Numbered from the stretch's first letter, positions 9,008-18,287 are shown. The stretch: DNA of 64,000 nucleotides from CAVPUA01 sp963828015 (GCA_963828015.1 CAWHCD010000004.1:558001-622000), one strand, 5' to 3'. Program-made: numbers and translations. The notes: a model not told the origin generated them from the sequence alone.

Positions 9008-9730
9008 GTGAGTTCAGCCGCCATCCGCAACGCAAACCCGCCGCGCTCGATCATCTGGGCCGGGTTCAGCCTGATCGGCGCCGGCCTGGCCGGCATCGTC
9101 GCGGCCCTCCTGCAGCTCATGCCCTCGACGAAGGACTGGTTGTTCGAGCAGACCCGCAAGGCCGACAACAAGTCCTCGAACGCCAAGACTCGCGCCACGA
9201 CCGATGAACACATCCGCCACGCCATCGATACCAGTGGGACGTCGGTGGTCCTCCTCTCGGTGATCGCGTTGGCGCTGCTCACCTACCTGGCCTACAGCGC
9301 CTGGCTCGGCAAGTCCTGGAGTCGGTGGGCGATTATCGGCGCATTCGTGTTCTTCACGTTCACCAACATCACGCCCGGCGGCGGGCTGGGTGGTCTGTTC
9401 CTGATCGGAAGCCAGGCCCCGTTCGCCTACAAGTTGTTCGCGTTCCTCGGTTCGCTGGGCGTGATGGCCGCGGTGCTGCTCTCCAACCTCCGCCCGAGCC
9501 TGGTGTACCTCAACGCCGGGCGAAAGCCGCGCGCGTCGGGCGGGATGTTCTCGCCGCGCCCACGTCCGACCCGGGACGCGGCGGCCCCACCGGCCAAGAC
9601 CGCGACCAAGCCGGCCACGGTACGTACCGTCAGCAAGTCGCCCAGTCCCGCACCGGACGCGGCGGCCGAGGCGAAGCCGCGCGTGCGGGGCAAGTCACGC
9701 CGGGCGAGCAGCGAGGACAAGACTCCCTAG
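9008..9730 (+). CDS. Membrane protein with basic Ala/Pro/Lys tail, unknown function
   Basis: About 240 residues from GTG 9008. Four hydrophobic segments are visible: SIIWAGFSLIGAGLAGIVAALLQL near residues 14-37, SVVLLSVIALALLTYLAY, WAIIGAFVFFTFTNI, and LFAFLGSLGVMAAVLL. A charged stretch rich in Lys, Asn and Thr lies between helices 1 and 2. After about residue 175 the chain is a disordered Ala/Pro/Lys/Arg tail ending SEDKTP. The family is not recognised. It is divergent from the DUF4190-like gene and 20 bases upstream of pyrE, so it may share the pyrE transcript. Confidence 0.7.
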   Translation: MSSAAIRNANPPRSIIWAGFSLIGAGLAGIVAALLQLMPSTKDWLFEQTRKADNKSSNAKTRATTDEHIRHAIDTSGTSVVLLSVIALALLTYLAYSAWLGKSWSRWAIIGAFVFFTFTNITPGGGLGGLFLIGSQAPFAYKLFAFLGSLGVMAAVLLSNLRPSLVYLNAGRKPRASGGMFSPRPRPTRDAAAPPAKTATKPATVRTVSKSPSPAPDAAAEAKPRVRGKSRRASSEDKTP

Positions 9731-9750
9731 GCGCTCGCTAGGCTGCCTGC

Positions 9751-10279
9751 GTGACCGATCGCGACGAGCTACTCGAGTTGATCAAGGAGCTCGCCGTCGT
9801 CCACGGTCGGGTGATCCTGTCCTCCGGCCGCGAGGCCGACTACTACATCGACCTGCGGCGGGTGACGCTGCACAAACGCGCCGCCCCGCTGATCGGCCGG
9901 GTGATGCTCGAGCTCGTCGCGGACTGGAACGTCGACGCCGTGGGCGGGCTGACGCTGGGCGCGGACCCGGTAGCGACCGCCATGCTGCACGCGGGGGCAG
10001 GGCGGCTGGACGCGTTCGTCGTGCGCAAGGAAGGCAAGAAGCACGGGATGCAACGCCGCATCGAAGGCCCGGACGTCAGCGGGCGCCGGGTGGCCGTCCT
10101 CGAAGACGTGTCGACCACGGGCGGCAGCCCGCTGACCGCCGTCGAGGCCCTGCGCGAAGAGGACGCCGACGTCGTGGGCGTGGCGGTCATCGTCGACCGG
10201 GGCGCGCGGGCGGCGATCGAGGCGGCCGGGCTGACCTATCGCAGCTGCGTACACGCTGGCCGACCTCGGCTTGAGCTGA
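9751..10279 (+). CDS. pyrE: Orotate phosphoribosyltransferase (frame break near the 3' end)
   Basis: It joins orotate to PRPP to give OMP, the fifth step of de novo pyrimidine synthesis. Start is GTG 9751. Visible are the FSSGR-like substrate loop (ILSSGREADYYIDLR, near residue 26), the catalytic VRKEGKKHGM loop (about 88-98) and the PRPP-binding VAVLEDVSTTGGS motif (about 112-124). One extra base near 10246 diverts the last codons. Removing it restores the standard ending (RSAYTLADLGLS) and a TGA at 10277-10279; the literal frame runs to 10359. pyrE is a core gene, so sequence error is likelier than inactivation. Confidence 0.9.
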
Positions 10280-10318
10280 GCCAAATGCGCCCGCCCGCGT
10301 CCCCATCGCCCCGGCGGG

Positions 10319-10385
10319 CCGAGTGGGCGCCAACTCGCCGAGTGGGCGGCTACACGTGACCACTCGCGACGTTCACGCCCACTCG
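10319..10385. repeat. CGAGTGGGCG direct and inverted repeats
   Basis: CCGAGTGGGCG occurs at 10319-10329 and again at 10338-10348 (period 19). Its reverse complement CGCCCACTCG is at 10376-10385, which could pair with the second copy around a 27-base loop. The element lies between pyrE and the methyltransferase gene and may be a terminator or a dispersed palindromic repeat. The proposed GTG start of the next gene (10356) falls in the loop. Confidence 0.55.
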
Positions 10386-11054
10386 CGGAAGGAGGGGGAG
10401 GACGTTCGCGCCCGCTCCGGGGAAGAACAGGCCGACGGCAGCTGGGAGCCGGAGACGGTCGTCGGGTCGGGCCGCATCCGCTGCCCTGGCCCGACGATCC
10501 GCGGCTGGACCCGGAGCTGCTGGCCGAGGGTGACCGGCGCAACGTCATCGACGCCTACCGGTACTGGACGCTCGAGGCGATCGTCGCCGAGCTGGACCAG
10601 CGGCGCCACGACTTCGCAGTGGCGATCGAGAACTGGCACCACGACATGAACATCGGGACGGTCGTCCGCACCGCCAACGCGTTCCTGGCCCGTGAGGTGA
10701 TCATCGTCGGCCGGCGGCGGTGGAACCGGCGCGGCGCGATGGTCACCGACCGCTATCAGCACGTCCGGCACCTCGCCGAGCCAGGCCGAGTTGGCCGACT
10801 ATGCCACCGAGGCCGGTTATCAGATCATCGGCATCGACAACCTGCCCGGCGCGCAACCATTGGAATCCACGGCTCTGCCGCGCCGGGCCTTGCTGCTGTT
10901 CGGGCAGGAGAGCACCGGCCTGACCGATGCGGCGCGCGAAGTCAGCTCGATGACCTGCTCGATCGCCCAGTTCGGCTCGACCCGATCGCTGAACGCGGGC
11001 GTGGCCGCCGGAATCGCCATGCATGCGTGGATCCGCCAGCACGCGGTGATCTAG
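10356..11054 (+). CDS. SpoU/TrmH-family RNA 2'-O-methyltransferase (two frame breaks)
   Basis: AdoMet-dependent knotted methyltransferase of the SpoU family, acting on tRNA or rRNA ribose. Joined frames give ...LDPELLAEGDRRNVIDAYRYW..., motif 1 AIENWHHDMNIGTVVRTANAF, then GYQIIGIDNLPGA, motif 2 RALLLFGQESTGL and motif 3 SMTCSIAQFGSTRSLNAGVAAGIAM. Frame changes occur near 10470 (base missing) and near 10785 (base extra). The N-terminus is uncertain; GTG 10356 is the best upstream start in frame but lies inside a repeat. The pyrE-SpoU pairing resembles the mycobacterial neighbourhood as I recall it. The 3' end overlaps the convergent gene by four bases. Confidence 0.85.
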
Positions 11055-12057
11055 GACTTCGCTACCGCGATCGTCGTCAGCAGGGCGCGGTGATCGGAGC
11101 CCGGAACGGTCAGCGTCTTGGCCGAGGTCGCCACCGCGTCGAAGGTCAGCACGTGGTCGATCGCGATGAGGGGCGGATACGAGGCATCCGACGGGTAGGT
11201 GCGGGTGTGCCCGGCGCCGGCCTGCTCGGCCGCGTCGTGATAGCCCCCGGTCAACAGCCGGCGGAACTGGGCCGTGTCGGTGGTGGCGTTGAAGTCGCCG
11301 CCGACCAGTACGGGCCGACTGGCCTGCCCCAACGAGGCGAGCGTCGAGGGCAGCAAGGCGATGTCGTGGGACCAGTCCGCTTCCCCGTGCGGCCAGGGCC
11401 CGGCATATGCGTGGCGACGACGGTCACCGGTGCGGTCACGCCCGGCACCACGACCTGGGTCACGACGAGGGCAAAGAGGAAGCCGGGTGGCGTCGGTTCC
11501 TGCTGCAGGTCGAAGCGGCTGTAGACCCCCGAGCCGTCGGCACCCCACCGGGCGTCGACGCTCGAATGGGGCAGCACGTCATCGAGCCCGGCCGCGGTGA
11601 GGCGGCGCACCTCGCCGGGCGTCAACTCCTGCAGGGTGAGTACATCGACGTGGTGCGAGCGAACCAGCGCAACCAGGGCCTGTGGGTCGGCCTGGCCCAA
11701 GCGCAGGTTGGCCGTCATCATGACCAGCCGGGTGGCCGAGCTGGGTGCGCTCTGCCCGACATACAACGGCAGCTGCGTGAGCCCGCACGCGATCACGATG
11801 AGCGCGGCCAGCCCGGCGATCCACCACTCTCGCGTGATCAGCAGGAGCGCCAACGCGACCGGGGCGGCCAACATGGGGTAGGCGGAGAAGGCGGCGAGGG
11901 CCAGCCAGGGGTTGGACGTGAACGACACGAAATGAAACAGCAGGCCGATGAGCGCGATGAGCAGCAAGCCGGTCGCTATGACGACGACGATCACGCGCTG
12001 CGGACTCCATTCACGTGCCTCGCCCCGCCGGCCAAGGCGAATCGGCCAGGGTTGCAT
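11051..12057 (-). CDS. Membrane-anchored endonuclease/exonuclease/phosphatase family protein (frame break)
   Basis: About 335 residues from ATG 12057. Three helices come first (VIVVVIATGLLLIALIGLLF, PWLALAAFSAYPMLAAPVALALLL, WIAGLAALIVIACGL), then an EEP domain outside the membrane: MMTANLRLG, VDVLTLQELTP (metal-binding Glu), VLVGGDFNATTD and the terminal PGSDHRALLTTIAV (catalytic Asp-His). This is the YafD-like layout. Near 11405 the frame changes by one base between ...VTVVATH and AYAGPWPHGEADW; both sides are clearly the same domain. Substrate is unknown; DNA, phosphoinositide-like lipids and nucleotides are all used within this superfamily. Confidence 0.82.
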
Positions 12058-12110
12058 CCGCCTATTGTCGCGGTGACCCGGTTGGCGACGGCCGGCGGCT
12101 CAGGGACCGA

Positions 12111-13166
12111 TCAGCTGGCCAAGGCGTATTGCACGACCCAGCCGATCTGGGCATTGCACGAGCCGCCGCCGAGCGTGACCTGGTTCGGTGCGACCTTGCC
12201 CTCGGTCTGCAGCACCAGAGCCATCGGGTTCTGCGGCAGATGGCTGGATTTCACCGAGCCCCAGTACTGACCGTCGAGCGTGTAGCGAATCGAAGTCGGC
12301 GTCCACTCCAGACCGATCACGTGCCAGGCGGAGAAGTTCGGCGTCGGGCTGAGGGTGTCCTGCGACAGTTGGGCCCGCTGATCGCCGGCGCCGGCGTAGA
12401 TGACGGTCGCCGTCGTCGTGGCGCGGTTGCCGCCCTCGTCCTCGGCGAAGTCGACCTCGCCGTCGTCGGGCCACTTGCTCGTCGGGGGCCAGAGCATCCA
12501 GACGTACTTGACGTCCGGGCACGAGTCCATGCGGGCGAGGACCTCCCACTTGCCGTATTGCTGGGGGATCTTGTACAGACCGAGGCCATCGGTCACCACG
12601 CGCCCGTCGGCGGCGGCGGCGGTGTCGACGTAGCCCTGAATGTTGAGGTTGCCGCCGGAAATGACCAGGTGGGTGGGCGAGTACCACGCCGTCGACGTGT
12701 TCGACAGCCCCGGTGTGTGGTACGTCGTCCAGGCATTGACGGTGTCCAGCGGTGCGTTGAAGTCATCGGCATAGACGAGCCTCCAGCCGGGCAGGTTGCC
12801 GGCGGGGATCGCTGTACTCGCCCCACTGCTCGCCACTCCCGCGGTGTTGGCGAGCGTGGTCGTCGCCGGCGGCACAGCTAAGGGTGCGGGTGGCGTCGCG
12901 CGGATGGGCGGCGGAGAGGCCGCCGGGACGGACGTCGGCGCGGTGGGGGAGGCGCTCGCGCCGGGCACCACGGTGGACGGGTTCAGGTCAGGGGTGACGC
13001 TTGCCGACGAAGTCGCGGGCGAGGGGAGGGCGAGCACCTGGGATGGCGGGCGGTCGTGGCTCGCTGCTGCGATCAGGCGCCCCGGGGCGGACGCCGCACA
13101 CGTGCCGATCGAGGTGACGAGCAGTGCGATCAGCAGACCGGCCCTGGTCCGGTCTCGGGTGGTCAC
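12111..13166 (-). CDS. Secreted GH16 family glycoside hydrolase (1)
   Basis: Retaining endo-beta-glucanase/galactanase-type enzyme. From GTG 13166 the chain has a signal peptide (TRAGLLIALLVTSIGTCAASA), an about 80-residue Ser/Pro/Thr-rich linker, then a GH16 jelly roll starting WRLVYADDFNAPLD. The catalytic ExDxxE motif is present in DDGEVDFAEDEG, with nucleophile and acid/base glutamates two turns apart. The far C-terminus has a two-cysteine segment (GGGSCNAQIG). GTG 13196 is an in-frame alternative start but lacks a visible ribosome site. It lies at the left border of the polysaccharide island, matched by a second GH16 gene at the right border, which suggests trimming or release of the exported glycan. 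Confidence 0.88.
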   Translation of the reverse strand: MTTRDRTRAGLLIALLVTSIGTCAASAPGRLIAAASHDRPPSQVLALPSPATSSASVTPDLNPSTVVPGASASPTAPTSVPAASPPPIRATPPAPLAVPPATTTLANTAGVASSGASTAIPAGNLPGWRLVYADDFNAPLDTVNAWTTYHTPGLSNTSTAWYSPTHLVISGGNLNIQGYVDTAAAADGRVVTDGLGLYKIPQQYGKWEVLARMDSCPDVKYVWMLWPPTSKWPDDGEVDFAEDEGGNRATTTATVIYAGAGDQRAQLSQDTLSPTPNFSAWHVIGLEWTPTSIRYTLDGQYWGSVKSSHLPQNPMALVLQTEGKVAPNQVTLGGGSCNAQIGWVVQYALAS

Positions 13167-13277
13167 GATCGGGTCCGGCCTCCCCGGTGACGTCACCGGC
13201 TTATCCGGTCACTCAGGGTCAAGACTGCCGTAAGCCGTGAACATGGCGCAAATGGTGTGAAAGATCAACTTGCTGGA

Positions 13278-14468
13278 TCAGCTCTCCTGCTGGCGTAGGT
13301 ACCTTCCGAAATGCGGGACCGTGAAGGCAATCCGACCGCGCTGGGCCGAGTAGACGAGTCCCTTCTTCAGCAGGGCGTCGCGGGCCGGGGACAGCGATTG
13401 GGCGGGCCGTCCCAGTGCCAGAGCCACGGCCGAGGTCGCCACCTCGTCGTCGTCACGATTCTGATCTCCCGCCTCGGCCATGGCCCGCAGGTATTCGCGC
13501 TCGGCCTGGGTGGCCCGTTCATAGCGGGAGCCGAAGAAGCCGACGGCCAGGTCGGCCTCCGCTTCCGGTGCGGCGACGCCGACATCGGCCGCGGTGATCG
13601 GGGAGCGCGGCGCCAGATCCCAGACGGCCTTGCCGTAGGCCTGCACGAAGTAGGGGTAGCCACCGGTCGCGGCGTACATGGCCGACAGTGCCTCGGGCTC
13701 GAACTCGGCGCCCTCGTCGCGGGCCGGCAACTGCAGGGCCGCATCAGCCGCCTCGCGGTCGAGGCGATCGATGCGGGCGTAGCGGAAAAGCCTTTCCGAA
13801 TAAGACTTGCTGGCCGATAACAGCGCCGGCAGGTGTGGCAGCCCGGCCCCGACGACGAGCAGCGGTCGGCCCTGCTGGCTGATCTCGTGACAGGCCGCGC
13901 ACAAGGCGGAGGTCTCGGTCGGGCCGAGGTCCTGCATCTCGTCGATGAACACGGCGATGCCCTTGCCGCTGTCGGCGGCGAGCCCGCTCAAGTCGGTGAA
14001 CAGTTCCACCAGGTCGATCTCGATATCGCCGGAGTCGGCTCGTCCGGTAACGGCGGGAACTTCGATGCCCGGATTCCACGGGCGGGCCGACTTCGATCGG
14101 GACGGCTCCTGCTGGGCGAAGGCCTTCAGCGTGCCGAGGATTTGCCGGGTCTCGGACTCATTGCGTTGCGGCAGTTCACGAACGGCCACGTGCAGGGCGG
14201 AGGCGAGCGGTTGGCGCAGGGAGTGGTCGGGGCGGGCCTCGAGCTTGCCCGTGCCCCAGCCGCGACGCACGGCCGTTCCCCGCAAGGCGTTGAGCAGGAC
14301 CGTCTTACCCACGCCGCGTAGCCCGACCAGCACGATCGAGCGGTCCGGACGCCCTCGCGCCACGCGGTCGAGCAGTACGTCGAAGGCCTGCAGTTCGTCG
14401 GCCCGGCCGGCCAACTCCGGGGGGCGTTGACCTGCGCCGGGCGCATACGGATTGCGAACCGGATCCAT
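13278..14468 (-). CDS. STAND/AAA-type ATPase with C-terminal winged helix
   Basis: 396 residues. The N-terminus reads NPYAPGAGQRPPELAGRADEL, the usual entry to the AAA_16/ORC-like ATPase fold. Walker A is GLRGVGKT (about 49-56), Walker B is IAVFIDEMQDLG (about 171-182), and a sensor-like LLVVGAGLP follows. The C-terminal third resembles a winged-helix lid (RGRIAFTVPHFGRYLRQQES at the very end). Proteins of this build occur beside phage, restriction and envelope loci, often without a defined partner. It stands alone between the first GH16 gene and the first glycosyltransferase. A DNA- or protein-remodelling role is inference only. Confidence 0.75.
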   Translation of the reverse strand: MDPVRNPYAPGAGQRPPELAGRADELQAFDVLLDRVARGRPDRSIVLVGLRGVGKTVLLNALRGTAVRRGWGTGKLEARPDHSLRQPLASALHVAVRELPQRNESETRQILGTLKAFAQQEPSRSKSARPWNPGIEVPAVTGRADSGDIEIDLVELFTDLSGLAADSGKGIAVFIDEMQDLGPTETSALCAACHEISQQGRPLLVVGAGLPHLPALLSASKSYSERLFRYARIDRLDREAADAALQLPARDEGAEFEPEALSAMYAATGGYPYFVQAYGKAVWDLAPRSPITAADVGVAAPEAEADLAVGFFGSRYERATQAEREYLRAMAEAGDQNRDDDEVATSAVALALGRPAQSLSPARDALLKKGLVYSAQRGRIAFTVPHFGRYLRQQES

Positions 14469-14540
14469 GCCGCCGGACTCTATCGCCGTCTCTAGCGCAA
14501 TTCCGAGACTCGCCCAGACCCACCTAGCCGCACCGCATGA

Positions 14541-14681
14541 TTGTCCGAAATAGAGGACTATTTCACTATACGTGAAACCCCTGATAGCCTGACAAAGCTC
14601 TCGGGGGGGATGAGCAAGGTGTTATCACCATTTCTCGTGTACTTCCGGACGCTCTGCACCACTCACGTCCAGGGGGGACAC
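14541..14681 (+). promoter_or_regulatory. AT-rich promoter region with TTTCAC-N5-GTGAAA palindrome
   Basis: By direct count 14541-14600 is 43% GC, far below the neighbouring genes. It contains the inverted repeat TTTCAC-TATAC-GTGAAA at 14561-14577, a plausible operator or -10 region. The region lies between the divergent ATPase gene and the first glycosyltransferase of the polysaccharide island. Confidence 0.5.
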
Positions 14682-15521
14682 GTGACTCAAGGTCTGCGCG
14701 CCCGGCCGCTTGCGCCGAGGATCTCAATCGTCATTCCGGCCCGCAACGAGGCTCGAAACCTCGAACACGTCCTGCCGCTGCTGCCCAGCGTGTATGAGGT
14801 GATTCTGGTCGACGGTCATTCGGTCGATGGAACCATCGAGGCGGCCAAGCAGGCCCTGCCGGGGATCCGGGTCATCGCGCAAACGCGGCGCGGCAAGGGC
14901 AACGCCCTCGCGTGTGGTTTCGCCGCGGCAAGTGGTGACATCGTCGTGATGTTCGACGCGGACGGCTCGGCCGACCCGAGCGAGATCGAACATTTCGTCG
15001 CGGCTCTGCTGCGCGGAGCCGATTTCGCCAAGGGCAGCCGCTTCGCCCAAGGCGGCGGGAGCGAGGACATCACCCGCTTTCGGGCGCTCGGCAATCACGG
15101 CCTGAACTTCCTCGCCAATCGGGTGCTCAAGACCCGCTACTCCGACCTCTGCTACGGCTACAACGCTTTCTGGATCGACGTGTTGGGTGTGCTCGACCTG
15201 CCCGATCACCGCGTCGCGGCCATCGACCCGAACACCATGCTCTGGGGTGACGGCTTCGAGATCGAGACCGTGATCACCTGTCGCATCGCCGCGGCGCGGC
15301 TGCAGGTCGTCGAGGTCGGCAGCGTGGAACGGGCCCGGATCCACGGCGAGAGCAACCTCAATGCGATCCGCGACGGCATCCGGGTCCTGAAGACCATCGG
15401 CGCCGAACGCCGCCGGGCCGGCAGGGCGCAGGCCTTCGAGCCCCGCCGCCCAGACGTTGCCGATGAGTTCGATGACTTCGATGCGTTCTTCGACGTCGAC
15501 CGCGCCAGCGATATCGCCTAG
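14682..15521 (+). CDS. Family 2 glycosyltransferase (dolichol-phosphate-mannose-synthase-like)
   Basis: About 279 residues from GTG 14682, which has a GGGGGG ribosome site four bases upstream; ATG 14610 and a TTG at 14541 are weaker starts. GT-A fold signatures: ISIVIPARNEARNLEHVLPLLP, VYEVILVDGHSVDGT, GKGNALACGFAAASGDIVVMFDADGSADP (metal-binding DxD in FDADG), and GSRFAQGGGSED. This is the polyprenyl-phosphate glycosyltransferase subtype, which transfers a sugar to a lipid carrier. There are no transmembrane segments, and an acidic C-terminus is present (DEFDDFDAFFDVD). It opens the plus-strand part of the island and is convergent, back to back, with the flippase gene. Confidence 0.88.
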   Translation: MTQGLRARPLAPRISIVIPARNEARNLEHVLPLLPSVYEVILVDGHSVDGTIEAAKQALPGIRVIAQTRRGKGNALACGFAAASGDIVVMFDADGSADPSEIEHFVAALLRGADFAKGSRFAQGGGSEDITRFRALGNHGLNFLANRVLKTRYSDLCYGYNAFWIDVLGVLDLPDHRVAAIDPNTMLWGDGFEIETVITCRIAAARLQVVEVGSVERARIHGESNLNAIRDGIRVLKTIGAERRRAGRAQAFEPRRPDVADEFDDFDAFFDVDRASDIA

Positions 15522-16865
15522 CTAGATGCGCAGCAATCGCCGCCCCGCGCTGCCCATCAAGCGGCGGGTGCGTTCCAGATCCGCCTTGTGGATGCCGAGG
15601 AAACGGCGGGCGTGCAGATGATCGATGTGAACGAGCAGACGCAGGCAACACGTTGCGGCAACCACGTTCCCGATCAAGGTGGCCGCGGCCGCACCGGTCG
15701 CGCCGTAGCGCGGGACCAGCACCAGCAGCGCGATCACATTCGCGCTCAGCGCGGCGCTGATCGCGATGCTCTCCAGCGCCGGCCGCGAGCGGGCGACGAG
15801 GACGGCTCCGCACACGGTCGCGACATTGTTGACGACCACCGCGACGAGCAGGATCAGCGCTGGGACCACGGCGGCCCGAAAGGCTCCGCCGAAGATCAGC
15901 GGCAAGGCCCAGGGCAAGCACGCGGCGATCGCCCCCGCGAAGAGAAGACAGGCCATCGTGGACAGTCGTACGGCCGTCGCTGGCCGGCCCAGGATCGGCG
16001 CCTTGGACTCGGCCGGCAAGATCACGTCGCGCACCGAGTTGCTGAACACGATCGGCACCTCACTCACGCTCACCGCCACGGCATACAGGCCGAGCTGATG
16101 GGCGTTGGACAGCGGCACCATCAGCACCTGATCCAGGCGCCACAAGAAGATGCTCGCGATCGAACCGAACCAGACCTGCCCGCCGAAGCGGGCCAGCTGG
16201 CGGTAGCCGGCCGGGTCGACGATCGGCGCGGCCAGGGGGCCGTCGGTGTGCGGCAACCGCAAGCCGAGATAGACCAGGCCGCCGAGCACGGTCGGTGCGG
16301 CCGTGGCGACGAGCGCGCTGGCCGGCGTCAGGTGATGGGTCACGGCGAGGGCGATGATCGCCGCGAAACGCAGGATGCCGGCCACGCCCTGCTCGGCCGC
16401 CACCAGGCGCCATTCGTTCAGACCCTGGGCGCCCGCGCGCAGGACGGGCACGAGCAGAGTCGGCGTGATCCAGATGGCGCCGAACACGATGAGCATCCGA
16501 ATCCGATCGGTCCCACCCGAGAGCAGGGGCGCGAGCGCGACCGTGACGAGGGTGGCCACCAGCCCGCTCAGCGCCGTCATCAGCAGCGCGTGGCGGAGCA
16601 CGCGGCGCACCAAGCCCTGATGCCGGGCGACCACGAACGTGATGGCCTGGGGCAACCCGATACCCATCGAGAGGCTGGCCAGCAGATAGGGCGCCAGCCC
16701 CGCGGCCAACTCGCCCCGTCCGGTCACCCCCAGCCCGCGCGAGATCACCGGGCTGGCCAACAAGCCAGTGACCTGCGGGAGCATCGTGCCCGCCGTCGAC
16801 CAGGCGATCCGATTCGACAGCGAGAGCGGCGGCACTCGTGCGGCTTGGTGCTTGGCCGAGCTCAC
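15522..16865 (-). CDS. Polysaccharide flippase (Wzx-like, MOP superfamily)
   Basis: 447 residues, about 12-14 hydrophobic helices with few loops. The opening RIAWSTAGTMLPQVTGLLASPVISRGLGVTGRGELA is the standard polysaccharide biosynthesis/Wzx N-terminus. Wzx proteins flip lipid-linked repeat units across the membrane for polymerisation. The start is GTG 16865 with a GGGGAGGGG site. It is divergent from the next glycosyltransferase across an AT-rich promoter. A Wzx-type flippase beside processive synthases implies either two glycans or a hybrid route. Confidence 0.9.
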   Translation of the reverse strand: MSSAKHQAARVPPLSLSNRIAWSTAGTMLPQVTGLLASPVISRGLGVTGRGELAAGLAPYLLASLSMGIGLPQAITFVVARHQGLVRRVLRHALLMTALSGLVATLVTVALAPLLSGGTDRIRMLIVFGAIWITPTLLVPVLRAGAQGLNEWRLVAAEQGVAGILRFAAIIALAVTHHLTPASALVATAAPTVLGGLVYLGLRLPHTDGPLAAPIVDPAGYRQLARFGGQVWFGSIASIFLWRLDQVLMVPLSNAHQLGLYAVAVSVSEVPIVFSNSVRDVILPAESKAPILGRPATAVRLSTMACLLFAGAIAACLPWALPLIFGGAFRAAVVPALILLVAVVVNNVATVCGAVLVARSRPALESIAISAALSANVIALLVLVPRYGATGAAAATLIGNVVAATCCLRLLVHIDHLHARRFLGIHKADLERTRRLMGSAGRRLLRI

Positions 16866-16880
16866 CGGATCCCCTCCCCC

Positions 16881-16950
16881 CAGACTGTGAAGACACGGTA
16901 TAGGGAGATAACGGATATTAGTGAAGTATCACGCATTATTTCATAGTATC
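16881..16950. promoter_or_regulatory. AT-rich divergent promoter island
   Basis: By direct count this 70-base stretch is 39% GC. It separates the divergent flippase (start 16865) and glycosyltransferase (start 16983) genes. It contains GTGA-agta-TCAC at 16921-16932 and TAGTAT near 16944, a possible -10 for the plus-strand gene. The TTCACTA half-site is shared with the palindrome at 14561. Confidence 0.5.
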
Positions 16951-16982
16951 GAGCTGGTTGCCGGCGTCCGCCAGCACCGGGC

Positions 16983-18287
16983 ATGGACGGCTTTCGCATG
17001 AAGCTGGGAACAACGCCGAGGTCCACACCGGCGCTGGCGCCGGCGATTCGGGCATCGGCACCGGACACCCCACGGGCCATCTGGATCGGGGACGTCGAGC
17101 TGCGCGTGCTGCTGGCCGCTCGGGGGCGGTTGCCGTTGCGAGACAGCTTGGGCTTCGCCTCGGCCCGGCTGCTGGTCCGTTCGGCCGCCGATCCGCTCGG
17201 CTTCGTCACCGGCCCGATCGAGGGACAGAGCATGGACGTGCGCAGCCTGCTCCTGCAGCTGCCCACCCCGAGTGTCGCTGCCGCCCACTCGCGGCCCGAG
17301 CCGCCCTGCCCGCCGATCACCGTGGCCATCGCTACGCGCAACCGCCCCGCGCTTCTGGCGCAGGCACTGCATTCGATCCGATCTTTGCCCTACCCCGACC
17401 TCGAGGTGCTCATCGTCGACAACGCACCGTCGGATGAGCAGACCGCGCAGCTGGTCGAGGGCGTGAGCGATCGGCGGGTGCGCTACGTCCGCGAGCCCCG
17501 ACCCGGAGTCGCCCGGGCGCGCAACGTCGCCCTGCTCAATGCCCGTCACGAGATCGTCGCGTTCACCGACGACGACGTGGTGATCGATCCCGGTTGGCTG
17601 CGAGGGATCTCCTTGGGCTTCAGTCGCGCGGAGCACGTCGGGCTGGTGACCGGGATGGCGCTCAGCGGCGAACTGCGCAGCCAGTCGCAACTGTTCTTCG
17701 ACTCCCATTCGGCCTGGCCGACCTCGTGTGTGCCGCAGGTCTACGACCTCTCGAGCCTGCGTCGGGGCCCGGACTCGCCCCTGGACACCCAGCGCTACGG
17801 CACGGGGGCGAACTTTGCCGTCAAGCGCGATCTGGCGATCGCGCTCGGCGGCGCGAACGAGGCCCTCGGCGCCGGTGCCCCCACCGGCGGCGGCGAGGAC
17901 CTCGACCTGTTCGTCCGGATCCTCTACGCGGGGGCGGCGATCAGCTACGAGCCGAGCGCCATCGTCTGGCATCGCCATCGCGACGATGCCCAGTCCCTCG
18001 GGCGCCAGCTGACCAGCTACGCCACCGGCTACTCCGCCTGGGTGCTGACCACGCTGCTCGATCCTCAGATGCGCGGCGATGCCCTGCGCCGCATCGGCTC
18101 GCACCTGCGTGGTGCGGCGGTGGCGCCGCCCGCTCTCGACAGCGAAATTGCCAGGGCGGCGGAGCGCTCCCGCCGCCGCGGGCTGCTGAGCGGCCCGGCG
18201 ATCTATCTGATGGCCCGGGCGACGGGTCACCAATCACGACCGCTGACCCGGCGTACGAGGGTCACCCGGATCGGCGCTGCCTCATGA
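16983..18287 (+). CDS. Family 2 glycosyltransferase with extra N-terminal domain (1)
   Basis: 434 residues. Residues 1-105 are an N-terminal module (WIGDVELRVLLAARGRLPL...ARLLVRS) also present in the gene at 19487. The GT-A domain begins PPITVAIATRNRPALLAQALHSI, with DxD-type FTDDDV at about 194-199 and the acceptor-side motifs RYGTGANFAVKRD, GGGEDLDLFVR and WHRHRDD. The last motif follows rhamnosyl- and galactofuranosyl-type transferases in general, so the sugar is not predictable. The stop overlaps the next start as ATGA. ATG 16998 is an alternative start. It begins a three-gene run of cytoplasmic transferases (16983-20755). Confidence 0.88.
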   Translation: MDGFRMKLGTTPRSTPALAPAIRASAPDTPRAIWIGDVELRVLLAARGRLPLRDSLGFASARLLVRSAADPLGFVTGPIEGQSMDVRSLLLQLPTPSVAAAHSRPEPPCPPITVAIATRNRPALLAQALHSIRSLPYPDLEVLIVDNAPSDEQTAQLVEGVSDRRVRYVREPRPGVARARNVALLNARHEIVAFTDDDVVIDPGWLRGISLGFSRAEHVGLVTGMALSGELRSQSQLFFDSHSAWPTSCVPQVYDLSSLRRGPDSPLDTQRYGTGANFAVKRDLAIALGGANEALGAGAPTGGGEDLDLFVRILYAGAAISYEPSAIVWHRHRDDAQSLGRQLTSYATGYSAWVLTTLLDPQMRGDALRRIGSHLRGAAVAPPALDSEIARAAERSRRRGLLSGPAIYLMARATGHQSRPLTRRTRVTRIGAAS

